A stretch of DNA of 54,059 nt from Rhizobiales bacterium CCH3-A5 (lineage in GTDB: Bacteria > Pseudomonadota > Alphaproteobacteria > Rhizobiales > Beijerinckiaceae). A program made the translations under genes and the position numbers. The stretch lies in the NCBI GenBank assembly GCA_001556025.1, contig LSIB01000056.1, positions 1 to 54,059 on the forward strand, read 5' to 3'. Positions 17,304-27,128 of the stretch are shown here, in pieces. Every line of letters begins with the position of its first letter. Position 1 is the stretch's first letter. The notes beneath the pieces are model-generated. The model was not told the DNA's origin, made no database searches, and saw nothing but the letters and a program-made list of their open reading frames with translations.

Positions 17304-18166
17304 GCGCCGGGATGATCTCGACCGCGACATCCGCCGCCGCGATGCCGCGCGCCCGCTCCGGCTTCCGCATCAATGGCCGCGCGGTCACGCTTGCGCTCTA
17401 CCTGCTGTTCCTGATGCTGCCGATCTACTGGCTCGTCGTCATGAGCCTGAAGACCAATGCCGAGATCACCTCGGGCATGACGCTCTGGCCGCAGCAGATC
17501 ACCTTCGCCAATTACCGCACGATCTTCACCGACGCGTCCTGGTACATGGGCTACGTCAACTCGCTGACCTATGTCGCGATCAACACCGTGCTGTCGATTT
17601 GCCTCGCGCTGCCGGCGGCCTATGCCTTCTCGCGCTACCGCTTCCTCGGCGACAAGCACCTGTTCTTCTGGCTGCTCTCGAACCGGATGGCCCCGCCGGC
17701 GATCTTCGCCCTGCCTTTTTTCAATCTCTATTCGGCGATCGGACTGTTCGACACGCCCTGGGCCGTGGCGCTGGCGCATTGCCTGTTCAACGTGCCGCTC
17801 GCGGTCTGGATCCTCGAAGGCTTCATGTCGGGAGTGCCGCGCGAAATCGACGAGACGGCCTATCTCGACGGCTACTCCTTCCCGCGCTTCTTCGCGAAGA
17901 TCTTCATGCCGATCATCGCCAACGGCATCGGCGTCACGGCGTTCTTTTGCTTCATGTTCTCATGGGTCGAGCTTTTGCTCGCCCGCACGCTGACCACCGT
18001 CAACGCCAAGCCGATCGCCGCCACGATGACGCGCACCGTCTCGGCGGCAGGCATGGATTGGGGCCTGCTCGCGGCCGCCGGCGTGCTGACATTGGTACCG
18101 GGCGTGCTCGTGATCTGGTTCGTCCGCAACTACATCGCCAAGGGCTTCGCCCTGGGGAGGGTCTGA
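17300..18166 (+). CDS. glpQ: Glycerol ABC importer permease GlpQ
   Basis: A 288-residue MalG-class permease with six predicted helices (ALYLLFLMLPIYWLVVMSL near the N-terminus). The EAA loop is at about residues 188-205 (REIDETAYLDGYSFPRFF). It overlaps glpP by ATGA and is followed within three bases by glpU. Despite the symbol it is not the E. coli periplasmic phosphodiesterase GlpQ. Confidence 0.92.
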   Translation: MSAGMISTATSAAAMPRARSGFRINGRAVTLALYLLFLMLPIYWLVVMSLKTNAEITSGMTLWPQQITFANYRTIFTDASWYMGYVNSLTYVAINTVLSICLALPAAYAFSRYRFLGDKHLFFWLLSNRMAPPAIFALPFFNLYSAIGLFDTPWAVALAHCLFNVPLAVWILEGFMSGVPREIDETAYLDGYSFPRFFAKIFMPIIANGIGVTAFFCFMFSWVELLLARTLTTVNAKPIAATMTRTVSAAGMDWGLLAAAGVLTLVPGVLVIWFVRNYIAKGFALGRV

Positions 18167-18168
18167 CG

Positions 18169-18462
18169 ATGGCCGATCTCGCCGCGAATTTCGCCTGGAT
18201 GGCCTGGACGCCGCAGACCGGGCTGTTCTTCGCCGGAATCCTGAGCCTGCTCCTGCTGATGACGGGGCTGGCCATCTGGCGGCCCGAAATCGAGCGCGTC
18301 GGCGTGCTCGGCATCCCGACCACCCGCGGCGACCGGCTGTTCCTCAGCCTGCTCGGTTCAGCCTTCATCCACCTCGCCTGGCTCGGCCTCACCGGGGCCG
18401 ATCTCTGGTGGGGCTCGGGCCTCTCTCTCCTCTACGCGGCGGCGGTGTTCCGCTTCGTCTGA
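18169..18462 (+). CDS. glpU: Small membrane protein GlpU (DUF2160-like)
   Basis: A 97-residue protein with about three hydrophobic segments: TGLFFAGILSLLLLMTGLA, then LFLSLLGSAFIHLAWLGL, then a C-terminal LSLLYAAAVFRFV. It sits between the permease and binding-protein genes, the position of the conserved small protein in rhizobial glycerol operons. Its exact role is unknown; a stabilising or regulatory subunit of the importer is the likely job. GGGGAGG lies 9-15 bases upstream of the ATG. Confidence 0.85.
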   Translation: MADLAANFAWMAWTPQTGLFFAGILSLLLLMTGLAIWRPEIERVGVLGIPTTRGDRLFLSLLGSAFIHLAWLGLTGADLWWGSGLSLLYAAAVFRFV

Positions 18463-18547
18463 GTTCGTCCCCGGGGAGCGCGACCACGCCCCCGCAAGAA
18501 GAGGCCGCCAAGGCCCGGCAATGATGCTCATCACCCCGGAGGAAACG

Positions 18548-20290
<1,743 letters not shown>

Positions 20291-20315
20291 GGCTCAGCTT
20301 CGTAGACAAAATGAC

Positions 20316-20345
20316 GGCGGGTCGCGCGAGCGGCCCGCCTTTTTT
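20316..20345 (+). terminator. Rho-independent terminator of the glp operon
   Basis: A ten-pair stem (GGCGGGTCGC / GCGGCCCGCC, one T-G wobble) with a GCGA loop is followed by six T. It lies 25 bases after the glpV stop and just before the convergent aldolase gene ends. Confidence 0.93.
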
Positions 20346-20357
20346 ATCGTGCTGTCA

Positions 20358-21143
20358 TCAGGCGCGCTTGGCCGCGGCCTGTGCCTTCCAGAGATCCCAT
20401 GGCCGCTTGATCTGGCCCTCGATGCTGACCATGGTCGCAGCGCTCTCGCCCTCTGTGAGATATGTGATATCGCCCATCCGCATCGCCTCGGTCTGATAGC
20501 GCGCATTCAGCTCGGCATAGATCGCCCGGTAGACCGCGCGCGGCACGCTGTCGGCGACGACCGTCGAGCCATGGCCGCGCATCAGCACGATGGTGCCGTC
20601 GCCCAGCGTGTCGGCCAGCGCGCGCCCCAGCGCATCACTCGAGATCAGCAGGTCGGTCGCGTCGCCGGCCGTATCGCGGATCTCGAAGACCGGCGCGCAC
20701 TGGCCGATGAAGCCGGCCATGTGGAAGACCGCGCGCAGTCGCGTCTGCTTGGAGACGCTGAGCGGCACGATGGCGTGCGAGTGGCTGTGGATCACCGCCA
20801 TGACGTCAGGCCGCGCCCGGTAGATCGAGCCATGGATGAAGCGTTCGAGATAGACCCGCCGCCCCTTCGCATCGAGCGGGTCGCCGTCATGGGTGAAGGT
20901 GACGATGTCCTCGGCCGTCACCTGCCCCGGCGCCATGTTGCGCGCCAGCAGGAACAGGTCCGGATCGGCATCATGCCGCGCGCTGACATGGCCGAAGCCG
21001 TCGACCACGCCCTGGTCGAACAGGATCTGGTTGGCGACGACGAGATCGGCGATCAGCTCGGGACTGGCCGCCGGGCAGGCCCGGCTGCTATCGGAGGCGG
21101 CGACCGAAACCGAGGCTGCCTCGCTGTCTGACTGGGCGCACAT
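20358..21143 (-). CDS. Class II aldolase/adducin-family protein (probable aromatic-acid decarboxylase or aldolase)
   Basis: A 261-residue metal-dependent lyase. The metal ligands are visible as His119, His121 and His123 (IHSHSHAIV) and His191 (MRGHGS). RARPDVMAVIHSH and FEIRDTAGDATDLLI resemble the branch of this family that includes 3,4-dihydroxyphthalate-type decarboxylases. It is the last gene of the leftward maiA-marR-hydroxylase operon, 20 bases after the hydroxylase stop. That placement suggests it either makes 3-hydroxybenzoate or gentisate from a carboxylated precursor, or splits a downstream acid. The substrate is inference. Confidence 0.8.
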   Translation of the reverse strand: MCAQSDSEAASVSVAASDSSRACPAASPELIADLVVANQILFDQGVVDGFGHVSARHDADPDLFLLARNMAPGQVTAEDIVTFTHDGDPLDAKGRRVYLERFIHGSIYRARPDVMAVIHSHSHAIVPLSVSKQTRLRAVFHMAGFIGQCAPVFEIRDTAGDATDLLISSDALGRALADTLGDGTIVLMRGHGSTVVADSVPRAVYRAIYAELNARYQTEAMRMGDITYLTEGESAATMVSIEGQIKRPWDLWKAQAAAKRA

Positions 21144-21163
21144 GGCGATGATCCTCTCTCGTT

Positions 21164-22372
21164 TCAGGCCGCGAGCCCGGTTCCGCCATAGAGCCAGGCC
21201 AAAGTCTCGTAGAACTCGGCCGAACTCTTGGACCGCATGATCTCGTTACGGACGAGCGCATGTGCGCCGGCCGGATGGTAGATGTGCTCGCCGATCTGGC
21301 GCGACTGGAGCTGGACGCGGGCCGTGCGCACCACGCGCTGCGAGCGGTAGCGCTCCAACGCGGCGTCGATATCGTTCATCGTCGAGAGATGGTGCGACAG
21401 GCAGACCGCGTCCTCCAGCGCCATGCAGGCGCCCTGCGCGAAATACTGCATCATCGGATGTGCGGCATCGCCGAGCAGGACGATCCGGCCATCGACCCAG
21501 TTCTCGACCGGGTCGCGGTCGCACAGCACCCAGAGCTTCCAGTCGCGGCCATGGCCGATGATCGAGCGGGCGCGCTCATGCACATGCTCGAAGCCTTTGC
21601 GGACCTCGTCCTCGGAGACGGGTTTTCCGGCGACGGGATCTGGCGCATCATTGTGACAGGTCACGACGAGGTTGAACGTTTTCCAGCCCGAGAGCGGGTA
21701 ATGCACGATATGGCACTTCGGGCCGGCCCAGAGGGTGGCCGCGTTCCAGCGCAGGTCTTCGGGCATCTGTTCGGTGGGGATCACCGAGCGATAGGTGGTG
21801 TGGCCCGAGACGCGCGGCGGCCCATCGCCCACCACCTGCCTGCGCAAGTTCGACCAGAGCCCGTCGGCCGCGATCAGCAGCGAGCCGGAGACGCGCTCGC
21901 CCGACGCCAGCACCGCCTCGATCGATGCGCCGTCCTGCTCGGCCTGCATCACCTCGGCCGAGGTGCGCAGGCTGATCGCCGGATGCTCGATACAGGCGCG
22001 CAGGAAGACGCCATGCAGGTCGCCGCGATGCACGACCGCATAAGGGTTGCCGAAGCGGGTGCGAAAAGCCTCGCCGAGATCGATATGCGTGATCTCATCG
22101 GCGGTCAGCGCATCCATCAGCCGGAGCTGGTCGATGTAGACCGCCATGCCTCGCGCCTGCTCGCCGACGCCGAGCTGGTCGAAGGCGTGGAAGGCGTTGG
22201 GGCCGAGCTGGATGCCGGCCCCGATCTCGCCCAGCGCCGGGGCCTTTTCCAGCACGGTGACGCGAAAGCCCTTTCGCGCCAGGCCGAGCGCGGCGGCGAG
22301 TCCGCCAATGCCGCCGCCGGCGATCAGGATCGGCAGATCGCGCGCCAGCGTCCGGGGCGAGGCTTCGCTCAT
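21164..22372 (-). CDS. 3-hydroxybenzoate 6-monooxygenase (FAD, NADH-dependent)
   Basis: A 402-residue single-component flavoprotein hydroxylase that converts 3-hydroxybenzoate to gentisate. The FAD-binding loop is ILIAGGGIGGLAAALGLARK (about 15-34). The second FAD motif is VLLGDAAHPMMQYFAQGACM (about 300), and ALGEIGAGIQLGPNAFHAFDQLG is typical of the salicylate/3-hydroxybenzoate hydroxylase group. The neighbouring gentisate dioxygenase and maleylpyruvate isomerase genes support the 6-hydroxylase assignment over salicylate 1-hydroxylase. The start overlaps the marR stop (ATGA). Confidence 0.88.
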   Translation of the reverse strand: MSEASPRTLARDLPILIAGGGIGGLAAALGLARKGFRVTVLEKAPALGEIGAGIQLGPNAFHAFDQLGVGEQARGMAVYIDQLRLMDALTADEITHIDLGEAFRTRFGNPYAVVHRGDLHGVFLRACIEHPAISLRTSAEVMQAEQDGASIEAVLASGERVSGSLLIAADGLWSNLRRQVVGDGPPRVSGHTTYRSVIPTEQMPEDLRWNAATLWAGPKCHIVHYPLSGWKTFNLVVTCHNDAPDPVAGKPVSEDEVRKGFEHVHERARSIIGHGRDWKLWVLCDRDPVENWVDGRIVLLGDAAHPMMQYFAQGACMALEDAVCLSHHLSTMNDIDAALERYRSQRVVRTARVQLQSRQIGEHIYHPAGAHALVRNEIMRSKSSAEFYETLAWLYGGTGLAA

Positions 22373-22839
22373 GGCTGACTCGCCACCAGCCGCAGGGGCA
22401 CGCGCGAACTTTCGTTGTTGAGCTCGACGAGCTGGCCGAGCAGCGACATCAGCGTGGCCTGATCGACCGGGGCTAGCGGCGCGAGGATGCGCGCCTGCGC
22501 CCGTTCCACGGCGGGCTCCACCGCCGTCAGAAGCTCCTGCCCGACTTGCGTCAACGCCAGTGCCTTGACCCGACGGTCCTCCTTGCCGGCCCGGCGTTTC
22601 ACCACGCCCTTGGTCTCCAGCCGCTCCAGCACATTGCCGAGCGTCGAGCGGTCGAAGGCGACCAGCGCCGAAAGCCGCGTCGCATCGATGCCGGGGTTCT
22701 CGCGGATCGCCACAAGCGCCGCGTACTGCACGGGCGTGATGTCAAAGGCGGCGCATTCCTCGATGAAGATCGCCACCGCGATCTGCTGCGCCCGGCGGAT
22801 CAAATGGCCCGGCTTGCCATAGACCTGTTTCATCGACAT
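22369..22839 (-). CDS. MarR-family regulator of the gentisate cluster
   Basis: A 156-residue winged-helix regulator. The recognition region DATRLSALVAFDRSTLGNVLERLETKG and the wing AGKEDRRVKALALT are visible. ATG 22839 lies five bases after the maiA stop; 22833 and 22854 are possible alternatives. It is coupled to the hydroxylase by ATGA. A perfect inverted repeat in the maiA/dioxygenase divergent region (23552-23572) is the obvious operator candidate. The effector is likely an aromatic acid of the pathway. Confidence 0.88.
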   Translation of the reverse strand: MSMKQVYGKPGHLIRRAQQIAVAIFIEECAAFDITPVQYAALVAIRENPGIDATRLSALVAFDRSTLGNVLERLETKGVVKRRAGKEDRRVKALALTQVGQELLTAVEPAVERAQARILAPLAPVDQATLMSLLGQLVELNNESSRVPLRLVASQP

Positions 22840-22843
22840 GGCG

Positions 22844-23476
22844 TCATTCCGCATCAGGCTGCCGCTCGGGCGCGGCATCCGCAAAGGCCGGCAGCGCCTT
22901 GCAGGCGGCCTCGGCCGCGAGCAGGCGCGGATAGGCTGAGACATCGACCTTGAAGCGGCGCGCATTGCCGAGCTGCGGCACGAGGCAGATGTCGGCAAGC
23001 CCCGGCCTGTCGCCGAAGCAGAACGGCCCGGGATTGCCAGCGACCAGCGCCTCGCAGGCGGCAAGCCCCTCGGCATTGACCTCGCCGGCCCACCTTGTCA
23101 CGGCATCCTCGGACAGGCCGAGACCGCGCAACCGGTTGAGCACCTTCAGATTCTGGACCGGATGCGTGTCGCAGGCCAACGCCTGCGCGAAAGCGCGCAC
23201 CTTCGCCCGCGCGAGCGGATCGGCCGGCAGCAGCGCCGGCTCGGGATGCGTCTCGTCGAGCCATTCGACGATGGCGAGCGACTGGGTCAGCACCGATCCG
23301 TCGTCGAGTTCCAGCGCCGGCACCAGCCCCTGCGGATTGAGCGCGAGATAGGCCGGCGCGCGCTGCTCGCCCAGCCGCAGGTGATGCGGCACATGCGCGA
23401 TGGTGAGGCCCTTCAGATTGAGCGCGATCCGGACGCGGTAGGCCGCCGCGCTGCGGAAATAGCCATGGAGCTTCAT
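22844..23476 (-). CDS. maiA: Zeta-class GST: maleylpyruvate/maleylacetoacetate isomerase
   Basis: A 210-residue glutathione-dependent isomerase. The N-terminal thioredoxin-like domain has FRSAAAYRVRIALNLKG (about 7-23) and the GST motif NPQGLVPALELDDG ... LTQSLAIVEWLDE. The C-terminal helical domain has RPGLADICLVPQL. MKLHGYF at 23476 is the family's standard start. In this cluster the substrate should be maleylpyruvate, isomerised to fumarylpyruvate; maleylacetoacetate is the alternative. It is the first gene of the leftward operon. Confidence 0.88.
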   Translation of the reverse strand: MKLHGYFRSAAAYRVRIALNLKGLTIAHVPHHLRLGEQRAPAYLALNPQGLVPALELDDGSVLTQSLAIVEWLDETHPEPALLPADPLARAKVRAFAQALACDTHPVQNLKVLNRLRGLGLSEDAVTRWAGEVNAEGLAACEALVAGNPGPFCFGDRPGLADICLVPQLGNARRFKVDVSAYPRLLAAEAACKALPAFADAAPERQPDAE

Positions 23477-23530
23477 CGCCTCGGTCCCATCCCTGTGGCG
23501 GCTGCGGTTGCCCCGCTGCTCTTGTCGCAT

Positions 23531-23572
23531 TTGACGGGTGCCAGACAGGCTGTATGCTGTCAATAAGCATAC
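23531..23572. promoter_or_regulatory. Operator palindrome and promoter in the gentisate divergent region
   Basis: GTATGCT (23552-23558), seven bases, AGCATAC (23566-23572): a perfect inverted repeat between the divergent maiA and gentisate dioxygenase genes. A rightward promoter fits it: TTGACG at 23531-23536, a 16-base gap, then TATGCT at 23553-23558, so the -10 box lies inside the left half-site. A leftward TTGACA (complement of 23558-23563) also overlaps the repeat. Binding here would shut both directions. MarR proteins typically bind sites of this size. Confidence 0.75.
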
Positions 23573-23634
23573 GGTCTAATCGGTCGCAGAACCGAAAGCG
23601 GGCGCGGCCAGCGCCTCGTCAGGGAGAACATCCG

Positions 23635-24678
23635 ATGGAGCACGCGGTCCAGCAGACGCCGGAGCGTCAGGCCTTCTACGAGAAGATCGACGGTGAGAAC
23701 CTCACCGCGCTCTGGACGGTGATGGGCGCGCTGATCACGCCCGAACCGAAGAGCCCATGCCGCCCGGCGGCGTGGAAATTCGACGCGATCCGGACCTACA
23801 TGCTCGAGGCCGGCGGCCTGATCACCGCCAAGGAGGCCGAGCGCCGCGTCCTGATCCTGGAGAATCCGGGCCTGCGCGGCCAGTCGAAGATTACGACCTC
23901 GCTCTATTGCGGCGTCCAGCTCGTCCTGCCGGGCGAGGTGGCGCCCGCCCACCGCCATTCGCAATCGGCGCTGCGTTTCGTCATGGAGGGCAAGGGCGCC
24001 CACACCGCCGTCGACGGCGAGCGCACCATGATGGAGCCGGGCGATTTCGTCACCACCCCGGCCATGGCCTGGCACGACCACGGCAACGAGTCGTCGGAGC
24101 CGATGTTCTGGATGGACGGGCTCGACATCCCCGTGGTGCAGTTCCTCGACGCCTCCTTTGCCGAGGGCCTGAAGCAGGACGAACAGGCGGTGACGCGGCC
24201 TGAGGGCGATTCCTTCGCCCGCTATGGCCACAACCTGCTGCCGGTCGACATGAAGCGCGCCAGCAAATCATCGCCGATCTTCAACTACCCCTATCGCGCG
24301 ACGCGCGAGGCGCTGGACACGATGAAGCGCCAGGCCGAGTGGGACGCCTGCCACGGCCTGAAGCTGCGCTACACCAATCCGGTGACCGGCGATTACGCCA
24401 TGCCGACCATCGGCACCTTCATCCAGCTTCTGCCGAAGGGCTTCAAGACCTCGCGCTATCGTTCGACGGACGCCACCGTTTTCACGCCGGTCGAAGGGCG
24501 CGGCCGCTCGCGCATCGGCGACACGGTGCTGGAATGGGGGCCCAAGGACGTCTTCGTCGTGCCGAGCTGGCAATGGGTCGAGCATGAGGCCGATGAGGAG
24601 GCTGTGCTGTTCTCCTATTCCGACCGCCCGATCCAGGAAAAGCTTGACCTGTTCCGGCAGGATCGCGGCAACGCCTGA
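23635..24678 (+). CDS. gtdA: Gentisate 1,2-dioxygenase (Fe(II), bicupin)
   Basis: A 347-residue ring-cleaving enzyme converting gentisate to maleylpyruvate. The catalytic cupin has His106 and His108 in APAHRHSQSALRFVMEG and His147/His149 in MAWHDHGNE, the expected iron ligands. The second cupin follows at about 250-335 and contains WVEHEADEEAVLFSYSD. The length matches the family. The ATG at 23635 has GGGAGAA upstream; the ORF's earlier ATG lies in the operator region and is rejected. It is followed after 70 bases by an orphan tripartite-tricarboxylate-type binding protein. Confidence 0.94.
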   Translation: MEHAVQQTPERQAFYEKIDGENLTALWTVMGALITPEPKSPCRPAAWKFDAIRTYMLEAGGLITAKEAERRVLILENPGLRGQSKITTSLYCGVQLVLPGEVAPAHRHSQSALRFVMEGKGAHTAVDGERTMMEPGDFVTTPAMAWHDHGNESSEPMFWMDGLDIPVVQFLDASFAEGLKQDEQAVTRPEGDSFARYGHNLLPVDMKRASKSSPIFNYPYRATREALDTMKRQAEWDACHGLKLRYTNPVTGDYAMPTIGTFIQLLPKGFKTSRYRSTDATVFTPVEGRGRSRIGDTVLEWGPKDVFVVPSWQWVEHEADEEAVLFSYSDRPIQEKLDLFRQDRGNA

Positions 24679-24748
24679 GCTGCCGGCCTACCGCGACCAC
24701 ACGAACCGAGAGCCGCCGGCAAGGCGGCCGAACCGGAGGGAAACCGAT

Positions 24749-25711
24749 ATGATGCTCACCAGACGAACGCTCGCGCTCGGCCTTACCGCCACCGCGCTCG
24801 CGCCCCGCGCCGCCTTCGCGCAGAAGAAAATCGTCAAGCTGATCGTCCCGGCCGCGCCCGGCGGCGCGATCGACGTGATCGGGCGGCTCTACGCCCAGCG
24901 CATCGCGCCCGCGCTCGACGAATCCTGGGTTGTCGAGAACAAGGCCGGCGCCAGCAACACGCTGGGCGCGGCCGAGGTGGCGAAGGCCGCGCCCGACGGC
25001 GCGACCTATCTGACCAATGCCGACATTCACATCATGGCCAAGCACGTCATGACCCATGTGCCCTACGATCCGCTTGCGGATTTCACGCCGGTCTCGCGCT
25101 TCGCCACCTCGCCCATGGTCCTGATCGGCTCTGCTTCCAAGACGCCCACGACGCTGCCCGAACTGATCGCGGCGATGAAGGCGCGGCCCGAGGCCTTTCC
25201 CTTCGCCAATTCCGCGCTCGGCAGCATGGGCCATCTCGCGACCGAGAGCTTCAAGCGCCGCACTGGCACCGCTACCGCGCTGGTCAATTATCGCGGCACC
25301 GCGCCTGCGATGACCGACGTGCTCGCCGGGCAGGTGCCGCTGATGGTCGCCCCGCTCGGCTCGGCGGTGTCCTACATCACCGACGGCACGATCCGCGCCT
25401 TTGCGATTATGGGGGCGCAGCGCAGCGCGCGGTTGCCCAATGTGCCGACAGCCGGCGAGCTCGGGCTTGCCAACCTCGACTTTACGCTCTGGTACGGGCT
25501 CTGGGGACCGAAGGGGCTTTCGGCCGACACGGTCCAGCGCGTCAACGCCGCCGTGCAGGCGGCCTCGAAAGAGCGCGAGATGATCGACAAGCTGACCGCG
25601 CTCGGGGCCGAGCCGGTGACCGAGGATGCAGCGAGCTTCGTCCGCTTCATCGAGGCCGAGCAGGAACGCGCCAACCGCGTCGTCGCGGAGGCCGGCATCA
25701 AGCCGAGCTGA
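24749..25711 (+). CDS. Tripartite tricarboxylate transporter (TctC/Bug-type) binding protein
   Basis: A 320-residue periplasmic protein with a Tat-like signal peptide (residues 1-25, TRRTLALGLTATALAPRAAFA). The mature part has the Bug-family pattern: VPAAPGGAIDVIGR, then VENKAGASNTLGAAEVAKAAPDG, then a central NYRGTAPAMTDVLAGQV. No TctA/TctB membrane partners are in the window. Downstream of gentisate dioxygenase, it probably binds an aromatic carboxylate. GGAGGG precedes ATG 24749. Its 3' end overlaps the convergent ATPase gene by 14 bases. Confidence 0.9.
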   Translation: MMLTRRTLALGLTATALAPRAAFAQKKIVKLIVPAAPGGAIDVIGRLYAQRIAPALDESWVVENKAGASNTLGAAEVAKAAPDGATYLTNADIHIMAKHVMTHVPYDPLADFTPVSRFATSPMVLIGSASKTPTTLPELIAAMKARPEAFPFANSALGSMGHLATESFKRRTGTATALVNYRGTAPAMTDVLAGQVPLMVAPLGSAVSYITDGTIRAFAIMGAQRSARLPNVPTAGELGLANLDFTLWYGLWGPKGLSADTVQRVNAAVQAASKEREMIDKLTALGAEPVTEDAASFVRFIEAEQERANRVVAEAGIKPS

Positions 25712-27128
25712 ACCGCGCCAGATCCAGCGTCTCGTCGGCGGTCGCCGCCAGCAGCGCCCGGTCATGGCCGATCAGGACGAGGCCGAGCCCACGATCGGCG
25801 ACGATCTCTCGTAGCAGCGCCATGGTCTGGCGCTGGACCAGCGGATCGAGCCGCGAGGTGGGCTCGTCGGCGACGATCAGGTCGGGCTTCATCAGCAGGA
25901 TGCGCGCCAGCGCCAGCCGCTGCGCCTCGCCGCCCGAGACTTCTCCCGACCGGCGCGCGAGCAGCCGCGCATCGAGATTGAGCCGTTCCAACAGCGGCGG
26001 CAGCTCGCGGTCCGGCGAAAGTCCCGCGACGACCTCCGCCAGATCGGCGAACTGCTGTCCGAGCGCCCGGCCGGGCAGGAAGACGCTGGCCGGATCCTGA
26101 TGGAGCTTCTGGTAGCGCCGCCGCGCGGCCTTGGCGGCAGCGGCATCGCGATAGGGGTCGACGCCCTGCCAGGACACGGTTCCCCCCTGCGGCCTCTGGA
26201 GACCGAGCAGGATGTTGCCAAGCGTGGTCTTGCCGCAACCGCTCGGGCCGGTGACCGCCAGCACGCCGCCGCGCGGGACATGCAGGTCGAGACCATCGAA
26301 CAAGGGCGGCCGGCCGCGAAAGCCGAAACGCAGGCTGTGCGCGGCGAGGACGGGCTCGTTCATGCCGCAGCAGCACAGATGCCGCCGCCAGCCGGCCGGG
26401 TCGGCATCGAGCCAGGCGCGGGTATAGGCATGGCGCGGCGTGGCGAACACATCCGCGCTCGCGCCGCTTTCGACGACCTGGCCGTCGTGCAGCACGGCAA
26501 CCGCGCCGCCGAGCGCCCGCGCCAGCGCGATGTCATGCGTGATGACCAGCAGAGCCCGGCCGCTCTCGGTCAGCGAGGCGAGCAGCGCCCGCGTCTGGTC
26601 GAGGCGGGCGTCGTCCAGCCCCTTGGTCGGCTCGTCGGCGATCAAGAGCGGCGCGCGCCCGACCAAAGCGGCGGCGACCAGCACGCGCTGCGCCATGCCG
26701 CCCGAGAGCGCGATCGGATAGGCCTGCGCAGCCTGCTGCCCAAGCCCAACCGCGGCAAGTGCCTCCTGCGGAGCCATCATCGCGTCCCGGCTGGCGATCT
26801 GCCTTGCGATCCGCATGGTCGGATCGAGCGCGGCGCGCGGCTCCTGCGGCAGCAACATGGTCTCGCGCGACCAGAACAGCCGCAGCAGTCCCGCCTGCCC
26901 CGCCTCGACCGGCGCATGCCCGTTGACCGCGATGGTGCCGCTCGCCGAAAAACCCGCCGGCAGCAGGCCCATCACCGCCTGCGCGATCAGGCTCTTGCCG
27001 CTGCCGCTTTCGCCGATCAGCACGAGGGTGCCGGCAGTGGGAACGCTCAGATCGAGCGGGCCGACGACGGCGACGCCGGCTGGGTCGCGGATCGTCAGCC
27101 CGGAGAGAACCAGCGCCGGCGCCGTCAT
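25698..27128 (-). CDS. Tandem (DppD-DppF type) ABC ATPase of the B12-regulated transporter
   Basis: A 476-residue protein with two complete ATPase domains in one frame. Domain 1 (about 1-240): Walker A GESGSGKS, signature LSGGMAQR, LLIADEPT, H-loop VITHD. Domain 2 (about 256-476): GPSGCGKT, VSGGEAQR, LIVADEPT, H-loop LIGHD. The join reads HLCCCGMNEP, and the Met (ATG 26363) is where a separate NikE-like gene would start, so internal initiation is possible. The order matches NikD/NikE or DppD/DppF. It is coupled to the upstream permease by ATGA and is the last gene of the operon under the cobalamin riboswitch. Confidence 0.9.
   Translation of the reverse strand: MTAPALVLSGLTIRDPAGVAVVGPLDLSVPTAGTLVLIGESGSGKSLIAQAVMGLLPAGFSASGTIAVNGHAPVEAGQAGLLRLFWSRETMLLPQEPRAALDPTMRIARQIASRDAMMAPQEALAAVGLGQQAAQAYPIALSGGMAQRVLVAAALVGRAPLLIADEPTKGLDDARLDQTRALLASLTESGRALLVITHDIALARALGGAVAVLHDGQVVESGASADVFATPRHAYTRAWLDADPAGWRRHLCCCGMNEPVLAAHSLRFGFRGRPPLFDGLDLHVPRGGVLAVTGPSGCGKTTLGNILLGLQRPQGGTVSWQGVDPYRDAAAAKAARRRYQKLHQDPASVFLPGRALGQQFADLAEVVAGLSPDRELPPLLERLNLDARLLARRSGEVSGGEAQRLALARILLMKPDLIVADEPTSRLDPLVQRQTMALLREIVADRGLGLVLIGHDRALLAATADETLDLARFSSA

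Noticed and set aside
22854..23570. A 238-codon minus-strand frame overlapping the isomerase
   Set aside because: Out-of-frame shadow of maiA, Gly/Ala/Arg-rich, without GST motifs.
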